Shown: positions 42,639 to 50,709 of the stretch, in pieces | Layout of the letters: the number at the start of each line of letters is the position of its first letter | Position numbering within the stretch: the first letter of the stretch is position 1 | From: Bacteriovoracaceae bacterium UBA3083 | Lineage (GTDB): Bacteria; Bdellovibrionota; Bacteriovoracia; Bacteriovoracales; Bacteriovoracaceae | Direction: 5' to 3' | Length of the DNA stretch: 64,000 nt | Assembly: GCA_002366565.1 (NCBI GenBank) | Contig: DFBJ01000009.1 | Coordinates: forward strand, 620,195-684,194 | Notes under the pieces: generated by a model | What the model saw: the letters and a program-made list of their open reading frames with translations, nothing else | What the model was told of the DNA's origin: nothing | Database searches by the model: none | Translations under genes and position numbers: made by a program

Positions 42639-44094
42639 TAATTTTTTAAAATTCTTATTTGGGCCCAAGTTTTTATTGCTTGGGCCTATTTTATTTCTAC
42701 CTTTTAATTTATCCGCAAATTTAATCAATAAGAAAGTCACGGCCTTTAGCTGGATTCCTGACCCTAGTAAAGCATTCACTGGTAAATGTTATGAATACGA
42801 TATTGAAACAGGTGGTAAAGCTTTTCAAGCAGTAACAAGTAAGAGTAAGTGTCGTCCTGATAAGACTATTTTTCATTGGGTACCAAGTGAAAGAGGAGTT
42901 GGAGGGAAATGTTACGAGATTGATGAAGAAACAAAGGGACAGAAGTTTGCTCGGAGTACAGCTACAAGTAAGTGCGTTACAGAAAATGTGAGACATAGCT
43001 GGGAGTTAACTTCAGAGATATCTGGAGAGTGTTATGAGATTGATGGAAATTTAAAGAGAAAGGTTAGTAAGGGACTCTGTGCTCCTAGTCAAGTTGATCA
43101 CCATTGGTTATCTAGAGAGAATGGATGGGGTGGAAAGTGCTACGCTGTCGATCGCATGAAAGGTCCTAGTGGCTATATTGAAAGTGTGAGTACTGATAGA
43201 TGTAAACCAAGTCAGACCACTTTCGTTTTAAATATGAAAAAAGAAGGTGACCAAGGTTACTGCTATGAAGTAGCAGTCAATGGTGGAGAGAAGGCCTTCT
43301 CAAAGAGAGTTAGTCGTTCAAGTTGTTTTGATAACTCTTCTCTAGAGTATATGTGGAAAAAAGATAAGAGTGGCATTGGTGGAGACTGTCTTGAGGTTAG
43401 GAAAACTACAAACTCAAGAGTATCGACTCGAAAAGTTGACTATAAGAACTGTGTAGATTTTAAAACAAAATTCTTCTTTAAAAGAACTGGGAGCTATACA
43501 GGAGAGTGTTTACTTATTGATAGTATAACTCATGGAGAAAGGTTTTCGAAAAGTGTTGTGAAAAGAAATTGTCGTGAAGCTGTAAAAGGAATTCAGTATT
43601 CTCTCGTACCAAATGAGTTTGGTAAGCCTATTTGCGTTGAGAGTGATAGTGAGACTAGTGGAGACCTATTTATAAGTAAAGTATCCATCAGTAAATGTGA
43701 AGATGCTCAAGTTAAACCTAAATGGATTCTTGATGAAGATGGCTGGAGTGGTAAGTGTGTTGAATTGAGAACTCTAGGTAATTCAACTAGAGAGAAATCA
43801 ATTAATAAAGAAATGTGTAGGCCAGAGGAAGTTAGGACTTTATGGCATAACTTTAGCAAACTTAATGGGAAATGTTTTGATGTAGATGCTAAGCGTGGAA
43901 CAATAGGATTTGTAAAAGAGACGTCCTTAAAGAAGTGTGCACCAAAATTCACAAAGTATATTTTCTATAGAGCTGAAGGGAGTAATGCTGGTTACTGCTA
44001 TCTTGTAGACCGTGAAACATCGGGGGAGAAGTTTAACAAGAAAGTCTCTCCTAAGAAATGTAGAGAGAACCTTATAAAGGTTCCCTTAGATTAG
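42619..44094 (+). CDS. Secreted protein with eleven ~40-aa two-cysteine repeats
   Basis: A 491-aa exported protein. After a signal-like N-terminus (to about residue 33) the chain is eleven tandem repeats of 36-42 residues. The repeat consensus is roughly W/F-x-P...G-G-x-C-Y-E-V/I-D-x-E-T-x-G-x-x-F-x-x-x-V-S-x-x-x-C-R-P, with exactly two Cys each (22 in all). Copies begin for instance FSWIPDPSKAF, FHWVPSERGV, HHWLSRENGW and FYRAEGSNAG. The cysteines about 20 apart could form one disulfide per repeat in a rod-like surface protein. I do not recognise the family. ATG 42619 overlaps the L25 end by 20 bases; a terminator hairpin sits within codons 15-23. Confidence 0.75.
   Translation: MSKKLLNNFLKFLFGPKFLLLGPILFLPFNLSANLINKKVTAFSWIPDPSKAFTGKCYEYDIETGGKAFQAVTSKSKCRPDKTIFHWVPSERGVGGKCYEIDEETKGQKFARSTATSKCVTENVRHSWELTSEISGECYEIDGNLKRKVSKGLCAPSQVDHHWLSRENGWGGKCYAVDRMKGPSGYIESVSTDRCKPSQTTFVLNMKKEGDQGYCYEVAVNGGEKAFSKRVSRSSCFDNSSLEYMWKKDKSGIGGDCLEVRKTTNSRVSTRKVDYKNCVDFKTKFFFKRTGSYTGECLLIDSITHGERFSKSVVKRNCREAVKGIQYSLVPNEFGKPICVESDSETSGDLFISKVSISKCEDAQVKPKWILDEDGWSGKCVELRTLGNSTREKSINKEMCRPEEVRTLWHNFSKLNGKCFDVDAKRGTIGFVKETSLKKCAPKFTKYIFYRAEGSNAGYCYLVDRETSGEKFNKKVSPKKCRENLIKVPLD
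42660..42698 (+). terminator. Terminator of rplY inside the repeat-protein frame
   Basis: GGCCCAAG pairs perfectly with CTTGGGCC (42662-42686) around a nine-base loop, extended by G-U and T-A, then TATTTTATTTC. It begins 22 bases after the L25 stop. It lies within the signal-peptide region of the overlapping next frame, so readthrough would be needed for that gene unless it has its own promoter and a later start. Confidence 0.85.
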
Positions 44095-44621
44095 ATTCCA
44101 AAAGCACTACTTAGAGCAGATTTATCGTATAAGTAGAGTTCTGTTAAATAGGCATTCTTTTGTGCAGAATAATCTTGTGACGTTGGAATAATTGGATTCA
44201 TTACTGACATTTTATAAGTATGTGTACCTACAACTCTTCTCTCATCATCGTGATCTCGTCCAAGTCTGCAGTGACCTAATTCATGATAGATCATGATTTC
44301 TCTTTGAGTATCATCTGTAGATTCCCACCATGATTTTTTAATTAAAATCTCTTTGGTTCCATCACTATATGTATTACATACGCCATCGTAGTCTTCAGTT
44401 GTAGTGTCTCCAAAGTTTATAGGAATATCTCCAACTGTGAAATCTGGCTCATTTAAATTTTGGGCAGCATTCTTTTCAAATGAAGTGATGTATGGTTGAA
44501 ACTCACTTGCACTTACAGCATATTGTTTTGTTCCCTCAAGGTATTGAGCATGTTTTGAGTTTACTTGAACTCCACAACTAACAAATGTAAGCATAAAAGT
44601 TAATAGTGTTAAAATTCTCAT
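44091..44621 (-). CDS. Lipoprotein with metzincin-like HExxHxxGxxHD motif
   Basis: A 176-aa predicted lipoprotein (lipobox FVSC, Cys16). IYHELGHCRLGRDHD at 111-125 gives His113, Glu114, His117 and His124: the metzincin pattern with Asp after the third His, as in matrilysin/snapalysin-like enzymes. SVMNP further on could be the Met-turn. The domain is very small for a protease, so activity is uncertain. Its stop overlaps the convergent repeat-protein stop by four bases. GAGGGGAA precedes ATG. Confidence 0.72.
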   Translation of the reverse strand: MRILTLLTFMLTFVSCGVQVNSKHAQYLEGTKQYAVSASEFQPYITSFEKNAAQNLNEPDFTVGDIPINFGDTTTEDYDGVCNTYSDGTKEILIKKSWWESTDDTQREIMIYHELGHCRLGRDHDDERRVVGTHTYKMSVMNPIIPTSQDYSAQKNAYLTELYLYDKSALSSAFGI

Positions 44622-44710
44622 CTCATTCCCCTCACAAACGATCTACTTATATAAGAGCAATATATATACCAACTTTTAATTGTCATTCTGGGGAGTTAGA
44701 AGGGAATTTT

Positions 44711-44730
44711 GTGTCTATTTTTTAGACACA
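44711..44730. repeat. Short inverted repeat upstream of the lipoprotein gene
   Basis: GTGTCT and AGACAC flank a T-rich loop. No T-tract follows on the plus strand. Function unclear. Confidence 0.3.
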
Positions 44731-44769
44731 GAGTAATTTCTATACAGTGATTGGGGCTTACTGAAATTA

Positions 44770-44795
44770 GGACCTATCTTTCTAATGATAGGTCC
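44770..44795 (-). terminator. Hairpin after elbB
   Basis: GGACCTATC pairs perfectly with GATAGGTCC around an eight-base loop, beginning 11 bases after the elbB stop on the minus strand. The following bases (TAATTTC) are only moderately T-rich. Confidence 0.65.
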
Positions 44796-44806
44796 CTTTG
44801 AGAGGT

Positions 44807-45466
44807 TTAAGACCAGTTAATTACATTCTCTACGACAGAGCTAATACCTTTTTGAACAAGGTTTAACTTATTATCATCATACATATAGGCCGGAGTAGTC
44901 GCTATCTTATGCTTTTGATCTAAGTGGAACTCATCTTTGCCACAGTTGATGTGTTTAGCGCCCGTTTTTTCAACTTCTGTTGCAGTACCTTCGTCGTTTC
45001 CAATAGTGACTTCAATTCCATGCTTCCCAAGTACAAGAGCTAGAAGTGCTGGAGCAATACAAATGGCCCCAATTGGCTTCTTTGCATTATAGAAATCATT
45101 TATTGTTTTACTCACAAGGCTATTTACTTCAGCCTCGGATCCTTTGAAGGCAAATGTACAAAAATTCTTCGCAACACCAAAACCTCCAGGGATTAGTAGT
45201 CCTGAAAAATCTTCGGAGTTTAATTGGTTAAGGTCTTTTATATTACCTCTGGCAATTCGACTTGATTCCTCAAGGACATTTCTATTATTAGGAAGCTCAT
45301 CTCCGCTTAAGTGATTAAGGGTATGAAATTGATCTTCATTTGGTGCAAAGATCTCGTATTGAGCTTCTTGAGTATCAAGAGCGAGTAGTGTTAGTACTGA
45401 CTCTCTAATTTCGGCACCATCAAAGTGGCCACAACCTGATAAAATAACTGCGTACTTCTTTGTCAT
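44807..45466 (-). CDS. elbB: ElbB (isoprenoid-associated DJ-1/PfpI-like glyoxalase)
   Basis: A 219-aa cytoplasmic protein of the DJ-1/PfpI superfamily. AVILSGCGHFDGAEIRES at the start, LLIPGGFGVAKNFCTFAF in the middle and KPIGAICIAPALLA with the nucleophile-elbow Cys are the ElbB/ES1 signatures. ElbB has glyoxalase activity in vitro and was linked to isoprenoid synthesis. It lies two bases after trmB, with AAAAAGGA in the trmB end as ribosome site. A hairpin follows. Confidence 0.92.
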   Translation of the reverse strand: MTKKYAVILSGCGHFDGAEIRESVLTLLALDTQEAQYEIFAPNEDQFHTLNHLSGDELPNNRNVLEESSRIARGNIKDLNQLNSEDFSGLLIPGGFGVAKNFCTFAFKGSEAEVNSLVSKTINDFYNAKKPIGAICIAPALLALVLGKHGIEVTIGNDEGTATEVEKTGAKHINCGKDEFHLDQKHKIATTPAYMYDDNKLNLVQKGISSVVENVINWS

Positions 45467-45468
45467 AA

Positions 45469-46077
45469 CTAATCCTTTTTCTTAAATACTTGATCATATA
45501 TAACTTGTCCTCTTTCGAGGTATTTTCTTTCAAAGTGAGTTCTTCCTATATGTCCCGAACTCTTTTCAATTACTGTATTTTGAATGCATTCAAGGTTCCA
45601 TTTCTGAGTCATAAATTCTAGGGACTCTTCAGCATAGAATAATTCATTTGTAGCAACATGAATTGTTCCTCCTGGCATTAGACATTCTATCACTTTTTCC
45701 ATGAATGGCATTGCGTGGAATCTCTTGTTTTGTTGACCAGGCTTTGGATTTGGATTTGGAAAGAGAAAGAAGAATCTTGAAACGGACTCCTTTGGCAGAA
45801 GGTGAGTGACCCAAGATATACCATTTTCATGAACAGGTAGCAGGTTTGAAGGGCTCTCGTGTTTTTCAAATCTTCTCTGAAACTTATTAAACTTCTCAGT
45901 AGTATGCTCTATAGCGACTAAGTAGCGATCAGGGTTTTTTATTGCATATTGAATTGGGTGTAATCCAACTCCACAACCAATCTCAACATCTAATGGAAGT
46001 GATGGAAGCTCAAAGCTAGAAATCTTAGGTTGCGGGATATTTTCAGTATTAAATTTTCTCATAGTTTTATTTAGCAC
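45469..46077 (-). CDS. trmB: tRNA (guanine-N7)-methyltransferase TrmB
   Basis: A 202-aa SAM-dependent enzyme that methylates G46 of tRNA. VEIGCGVGLHPIQYA is motif I, LVAIEHTTEKF the acidic strand, FFLFPNPNPKPGQQNKRF the substrate loop (usually FPDPWPKKRH, so divergent), and RTHFERKYLERG the family's closing T-x-FE-x-K motif. It may start at GTG 46077 or ATG 46062; neither has a strong ribosome site. Cotranscribed with elbB. Confidence 0.88.
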   Translation of the reverse strand: MLNKTMRKFNTENIPQPKISSFELPSLPLDVEIGCGVGLHPIQYAIKNPDRYLVAIEHTTEKFNKFQRRFEKHESPSNLLPVHENGISWVTHLLPKESVSRFFFLFPNPNPKPGQQNKRFHAMPFMEKVIECLMPGGTIHVATNELFYAEESLEFMTQKWNLECIQNTVIEKSSGHIGRTHFERKYLERGQVIYDQVFKKKD

Positions 46078-46120
46078 ATTTTTCTTAGGTATAAAATAAA
46101 CTCGTGATATAAATAATGCA

Positions 46121-46996
46121 ATGAAAGATGTCTACCTATATGGACTGGGCGCAAATTTAGCCTTTGCAATTGGTTCTCAAATATTCACTATTTACTCTCG
46201 GCAAATATCATCTAGTTGGATGAATTGTTTTAAGGCCATAGTTGGAGCAATTGCATTTGGACTCTTTGTTTCTATTTTTGGATCATGGCATGAAATTGGT
46301 CTTAAGTACTTCGGACTATTTTTCTTCTCTGGATTTATGGGACTTGGGATAGGTGATATCTTTCTTTTAAAATCCTTCTCTCTTATGGGACCCGGTCGAA
46401 CCTTGATGATTTTTGGTTTTCAGCCACTACTCATTGGAGTATTGAGTTATTTCGTATTTGATCAAGTCATGGATCCAAAGAAATTTCTCGCAATATTCTT
46501 TTGTATACTCTGTTTGGCGACATTTTCATTGGAATCATTTAGAAAGTCTGGCTCTTGGGATTTAAAGGCAATCTCTATTGCTTTCATTGGAGTTTTTCTA
46601 GATGGTGTAGGTGTTATCATTACTCGCTATAGTTTTGACTTCAACCCTGAACTAACAGCAATGGAAGGAAATTTTCATCGTTGTCTTGGGGCTATCTTTG
46701 CATTCATTCTTATCTCTTATTGGAAGCCATTTAAATTTTTTGAAAAATGGAAAGAGCAAGATATAAAAGTGAAGGGTGTACTCATTTTTGGAAGTTTGAT
46801 GGGGACATTTCTAAGTCTAGCGCTTTACTTAAAAGCAATACAAACTGCTCATTTAGCAACACTATCAGGTATTGCTATTACAGGAACAATTTTTTCTAGC
46901 CTACTTGAGTGTATTGTAGAGAAGAAATGGCCTAGCCGTTATCTTGTCATTGCGTTTATGTTCTTCTTAGGCGGAATGTATATATTAAGTTGGTAA
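46121..46996 (+). CDS. EamA/DMT-family transporter
   Basis: A 291-aa membrane protein with ten TM segments in two EamA repeats; typical pieces are MGLGIGDIFLLKSFSLMGPGRTLMIFGFQPLLIGVLSYFVF and LATLSGIAITGTIFSSLLECIVEKKWPSRYLVIAFMFFLGGM. Such proteins export metabolites or amino acids. Substrate unknown. Divergent from trmB with 43 bases between starts. No clear ribosome site. It abuts the grxB stop. Confidence 0.88.
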   Translation: MKDVYLYGLGANLAFAIGSQIFTIYSRQISSSWMNCFKAIVGAIAFGLFVSIFGSWHEIGLKYFGLFFFSGFMGLGIGDIFLLKSFSLMGPGRTLMIFGFQPLLIGVLSYFVFDQVMDPKKFLAIFFCILCLATFSLESFRKSGSWDLKAISIAFIGVFLDGVGVIITRYSFDFNPELTAMEGNFHRCLGAIFAFILISYWKPFKFFEKWKEQDIKVKGVLIFGSLMGTFLSLALYLKAIQTAHLATLSGIAITGTIFSSLLECIVEKKWPSRYLVIAFMFFLGGMYILSW

Positions 46997-47641
46997 CTAA
47001 TCTTTCCAAAAGTCTATATGATAGTCAAAGTGACATTCTTTCTTTACTCGTTGGAGATAATCATTAACTTCTTTAGGAAATTGGTATTCTGGGAAAATAT
47101 ACATTCCCCAAATATGTGATGCGATCATAATATCAAAGATAGTAATCGTTTCACTCTTATAAAACTTTTGAATATGTGGGATCAAAAGATGGAGATTGCT
47201 ATCGAAACTGTTTAAGAACTTATCTCTATTTTGAATAAGTTTATTGAATGGACCTCTTTTAACTTCTTTCTTTGTTTGAAAGTAAGATCTAGATTCTTCA
47301 TTAAATTCAGGAGTCCACATCCAATAAGGCATACAAAGTGAATGAACATCACTTCCAAATTTAGAAAGTAAGTCTTCTACAACTTCTCTCTCTGAACTAT
47401 CAAGTTGTTCACTTTTTAAGACATTATTTTTGTCTAATATAGATATAATATCTAAGCTCTCATTATTACTAACGCCATTCTCAAAAGTGAAAATAGGTAG
47501 CATTTTTACACCCGTTAGTGACTTTGGTGTATCTTCGTCATTGTATGGAAGGACAATAGAATCAAATTCAATATTCAAGAGACCTAAGGCCATCCTTACA
47601 CGAATACAAAATGGGCAGTGTACGTAGTGATATAGTTTCAT
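46997..47641 (-). CDS. grxB: Glutaredoxin 2 (GrxB-type)
   Basis: A 214-aa glutaredoxin with a GST-like fold. MKLYHYVHCPFCIRVRMALG holds the redox pair Cys9 and Cys12. The thioredoxin half continues to NGVSNNESLDIISIL, followed by the helical C-terminal domain of E. coli Grx2 (215 aa). It reduces protein disulfides with glutathione. ATG 47641 gives the family's N-terminus; an earlier start 12 codons upstream is unlikely. Convergent with the EamA gene, adjoining it directly. Confidence 0.92.
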   Translation of the reverse strand: MKLYHYVHCPFCIRVRMALGLLNIEFDSIVLPYNDEDTPKSLTGVKMLPIFTFENGVSNNESLDIISILDKNNVLKSEQLDSSEREVVEDLLSKFGSDVHSLCMPYWMWTPEFNEESRSYFQTKKEVKRGPFNKLIQNRDKFLNSFDSNLHLLIPHIQKFYKSETITIFDIMIASHIWGMYIFPEYQFPKEVNDYLQRVKKECHFDYHIDFWKD

Positions 47642-47709
47642 ATTGGTGATTTTAGAACACGAAATAAAGGCAGGCAATACTTAAAATATTTATTAACATT
47701 GTGAGGCAA

Positions 47710-47736
47710 ACTCCTTAGAATAATTCTAATAGGAGT
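47710..47736 (+). promoter_or_regulatory. Bulged 11-bp hairpin covering the MFS-PlsC ribosome site
   Basis: ACTCC and TTAGAA pair with TTCTAA and GGAGT, with two bulged bases (TA) and a TAA loop. The ribosome site AGGAGT (47731-47736) is mostly paired, five bases before the GTG start at 47742. Confidence 0.55.
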
Positions 47737-47741
47737 AATAT

Positions 47742-49613
47742 GTGTCATTTAAATTAATTAGTACTGATAGAAGGTTTTCGCCGCTTTTTTGGACAATGTT
47801 CTTAGGTGCATTAAATGATAACTTTTTTAAAAATGCTCTAGTGATAATTATAGCCTATAAAGGTATTACCTTAATGGGACTCAGTGCACAGTCTTTAGTT
47901 GCCATGGCCGGTGGGATTTTCATTCTTCCATTCTTTTTATTTTCAGCAACTGCAGGTCAACTTTCAGATAAATTTTCAAAATCTACACTTGTTAAATACA
48001 CTAAGATCACTGAATTCCTGATAATGCTAGTTGCTGCTCTGGGATTTTATACTGATAATTTCTATATTCTTCTATCAACACTCTTTTTGATGGGAACTCA
48101 GTCAAGCTTCTTTGGACCTCTTAAGTATGGAATTATTCCTCAACTTATAAAAAGAGAAGAACTTGTCTCGGGTAACGCTGCAATTGGAGGTGGAACCTTC
48201 CTTGCTATTCTAATAGGAACAATTATAGGTGGACTCGCCGTAACAACTGAGAGTAACTCTCTTGTTATTTCTGTTGGAATTCTAAGTGTTTCAGCATTAG
48301 GTATTCTAACATCACTTTTCATGAAGAAGGTTGATCCTGTAGATGAAGGTGTTAAACCTGACTTCACATTCTTTAAACCTACTTTTGATATAATAAAACT
48401 TACTATAAAAGATAAACTTATCTTTAATACATGTATGGGGATCTCTTGGTTTTGGTTTCTAGGTGCTGCTATTTTGTCACTACTTCCAAATCTATGTAAA
48501 GACATCTTCCATAGTTCTGAAGGTGTTGGAACCGTTTTTCTAGCTTCTTTTACTCTTGGTATGGGGACTGGATCTTTTTTTGCTGAGAAGCTTTCTCAAA
48601 AAAGACCTGAGATGGGAATGGTTCCACTGGCCGCACTTGGTATGAGTATTTTTCTTTTGGATATGTCTTATTCAGCAATGATCTTTCAATATGAATCTTC
48701 CGTACCTCTTTATACAGCTTCAGAGTTCTTTCAACAGAATTATTCTATAAGAGCACTTATCGATTTATTTCTTGTTTCTATTTTTGGTGGAATGTTTATT
48801 ATTCCTCAATTTACATTTTTACAAGACTATACTCCTCGCAATATTCTCTCTCGTATCATTGCTGGAAATAATATTTGGAATGCCATCTTTATGGTAACAG
48901 CGGCTATTTTTATAATGCTTCTCTCAGGTAGTGGAGTGTCTATCCCTTGGATCTTCTTCATACTTGCTCTTATCAATATTTTCTACTCAATATATATTTA
49001 CTCTCAAAATACTGGAAGAACTCTAAGGTTTAACTTTTGGCTACTTTCAAAGCTATTTTATAAAGTAGAGATTGTTGGAAGAGAAAATATTCCAGAGACA
49101 GGTGCTGTTGTTATAGCTTCTAATCATGTGAGCTTTGTCGATTGGATAATGGTGATGGCCGCATGCCCTCGTCCGGTTCGCTTTATTATTGATCATGCTT
49201 ACTATTATAAGACAGGATTTACTTTCTGGTTAAAGCAGGCCCATCTTATTCCAATTGCTACAAGAAGAGAAAGTCCAGAGTTATTAAATAATGCTTTTCA
49301 GCACATTGAAGATGGTCTTAAAGACGGACATGTTATTGGGCTCTTTCCAGAAGGTTGGATCACAAGAGATGGTAAGCTTAGAAAATTTCAACCTGGAATA
49401 AAGAAAATTGTCTCTATGCAACCAACAGTTGTTGTGCCTATGGTTATAGATGGTCTTTGGGGTTCTTTCTTTTCATTTGAAGGAAAAGGGGTCCTTAAAG
49501 GTTTTAGACTTTCAAAAAGAAAAGTTAAGTTAAGGATTCTACCTCCTTTAGATTCAAAGGAATTTGATTTTAAGGAATTAGAGCAAATATTTAGAAAGGA
49601 ATTGAACCAATGA
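47742..49613 (+). CDS. Fusion of LplT-like MFS transporter and PlsC-type acyltransferase
   Basis: A 623-aa inner-membrane protein. Residues 1-405 are a 12-TM MFS transporter of the lysophospholipid carrier (LplT) type, beginning FSPLFWTMFLGALNDNFFKNA. Residues about 430-615 are a lysophospholipid acyltransferase: SNHVSFVDW (His462, Asp467) and GLFPEGWITRDGKL are the PlsC motifs I and III. Some relatives add an acyl-ACP synthetase; this one does not. It should flip and re-acylate lysophospholipids, a membrane repair role. GTG start with AGGAGT. It overlaps the PPC gene by four bases. Confidence 0.9.
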   Translation: MSFKLISTDRRFSPLFWTMFLGALNDNFFKNALVIIIAYKGITLMGLSAQSLVAMAGGIFILPFFLFSATAGQLSDKFSKSTLVKYTKITEFLIMLVAALGFYTDNFYILLSTLFLMGTQSSFFGPLKYGIIPQLIKREELVSGNAAIGGGTFLAILIGTIIGGLAVTTESNSLVISVGILSVSALGILTSLFMKKVDPVDEGVKPDFTFFKPTFDIIKLTIKDKLIFNTCMGISWFWFLGAAILSLLPNLCKDIFHSSEGVGTVFLASFTLGMGTGSFFAEKLSQKRPEMGMVPLAALGMSIFLLDMSYSAMIFQYESSVPLYTASEFFQQNYSIRALIDLFLVSIFGGMFIIPQFTFLQDYTPRNILSRIIAGNNIWNAIFMVTAAIFIMLLSGSGVSIPWIFFILALINIFYSIYIYSQNTGRTLRFNFWLLSKLFYKVEIVGRENIPETGAVVIASNHVSFVDWIMVMAACPRPVRFIIDHAYYYKTGFTFWLKQAHLIPIATRRESPELLNNAFQHIEDGLKDGHVIGLFPEGWITRDGKLRKFQPGIKKIVSMQPTVVVPMVIDGLWGSFFSFEGKGVLKGFRLSKRKVKLRILPPLDSKEFDFKELEQIFRKELNQ

Positions 49614-50032
49614 AATATGTTAAAGAAGGAAATTTAATTTTTGTTGTAATAGATAAAGGTGAGGATCTGTTTGAATCTCTCTATGAAGTTCAAAAGCAAG
49701 ATGGTTTCCTCGGAGCTCAGGTATCTGCTATTGGTGCTTTAAAGAATGTTGAGATTGGTTTTTTTCACTGTAGTGAAAAGAGTTACGACAGAACATTTAT
49801 TGAAAAAGAAAAAGAGCTGCTGGCACTAAATGGAAACTTTACTTTTAATGAAGGGAAGCCATTCTTTCACTTGCATACGGTTCTTGGTAATGAAGACTAT
49901 AGTACAACAGGTGGGCATCTCTTCAGTGCAGAAGTTGCTGTGACGTGTGAAGTTTATTTACAGGTACATAATGTGAAAATAGAGAGAAAGCCTAACTCTG
50001 AAATTGGATTAAATCTCTGTGAACTCTGTTAA
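49610..50032 (+). CDS. PPC/DUF296-domain protein
   Basis: A 140-aa protein filled by one PPC domain: LFESLYEVQKQDGFLGAQVSAIGALKNVEIGFF, then LNGNFTFNEGKPFFHLHTVLG and GGHLFSAEVAVTCEVYLQV. The HLHTVLG region holds the conserved metal-binding histidines. Stand-alone bacterial PPC proteins form trimers of unknown role. It is the second gene of a tight operon: four-base overlap upstream, 14-base overlap downstream. Confidence 0.88.
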   Translation: MKYVKEGNLIFVVIDKGEDLFESLYEVQKQDGFLGAQVSAIGALKNVEIGFFHCSEKSYDRTFIEKEKELLALNGNFTFNEGKPFFHLHTVLGNEDYSTTGGHLFSAEVAVTCEVYLQVHNVKIERKPNSEIGLNLCELC

Positions 50033-50471
50033 GAAGAAATGTATTATTGTAGACCTTGATGGAACGCTCACCAATTGTGAACATAGAGTACATCACGTTC
50101 AAAAGTCTCCTAAGGACTGGGATAGTTTTAATGCAGAAATGGTTGGTGATACTCTCAATGAATGGTGCGCTGAGCTGATCTCTGGAATGAGGAAGCAAGG
50201 ATGCGTCATTATTCTTTTAACTGGAAGAGATGATGACTATAGAAGTCATACTGAGTCTTGGCTAAAAAAGCATTCAATAGTTTATGATGAACTCTATATG
50301 CGCAAAGCACAAGACCATAGAAGTGATCATATTATCAAGAGTGAGACTTTTTTAGAATTTATCGCACCTCAGTATGAGACATTATTTGTTGTAGAGGATA
50401 GACTAAGTGTAGTAGAAATGTGGAGAAAGTTAAATGTAACTTGCCTGCAATGTGATTGGGGCAATTTTTAG
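50019..50471 (+). CDS. HAD-family phosphatase (polynucleotide 3'-phosphatase-like)
   Basis: A 150-aa HAD protein: IVDLDGTLTN gives the nucleophile aspartates, IILLTGRDDDYR motif II, KSETFLE and VVEDRLSVVEMW the later motifs. The arrangement recalls the phosphatase domain of T4 polynucleotide kinase, also with the short cap. A kinase domain is absent. The start is GTG inside the end of the PPC gene (14-base overlap). Substrate uncertain: nucleic-acid 3' ends or a small phosphate ester. Confidence 0.8.
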   Translation: MNSVKKKCIIVDLDGTLTNCEHRVHHVQKSPKDWDSFNAEMVGDTLNEWCAELISGMRKQGCVIILLTGRDDDYRSHTESWLKKHSIVYDELYMRKAQDHRSDHIIKSETFLEFIAPQYETLFVVEDRLSVVEMWRKLNVTCLQCDWGNF

Positions 50472-50484
50472 AGAGAGTGTATAA

Positions 50485-50685
50485 ATGGTTCCTCGTATGC
50501 AAATAGTTAAAGAGAATAATGAAATTACATTACTTGGAGACTTTCACGAGGAAGGCATGAATCTTGATGAAGTAAAGGAATACTTCAATGATTGGCTTAA
50601 GACTTATCCGCAGGATAATATTGAAAGTACTAAGTTATACTACAGCTCTAGTGACGGAATAAAGAAAGAATTTACATTACATTAA
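50485..50685 (+). CDS. Small acidic protein in the MFS-PlsC operon, unknown
   Basis: A 66-aa soluble protein. The sequence, with KENNEITLLGDFHEEGMNLD then DEVKEYFNDWLKTYPQDN, suggests two strands, a helix and two more strands. It follows the HAD gene by 13 bases with AGAGAG upstream, so it is cotranscribed. No family recognised. Confidence 0.65.
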   Translation: MVPRMQIVKENNEITLLGDFHEEGMNLDEVKEYFNDWLKTYPQDNIESTKLYYSSSDGIKKEFTLH

Positions 50686-50709
50686 TACATAATTAACCAA
50701 GGAAGGTTT

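Noticed and set aside
42525..42996. Antisense frames across rplY and the repeat protein
   Set aside because: Shadows of two strong genes; the hydrophobic stretches come from reverse-reading charged codons.
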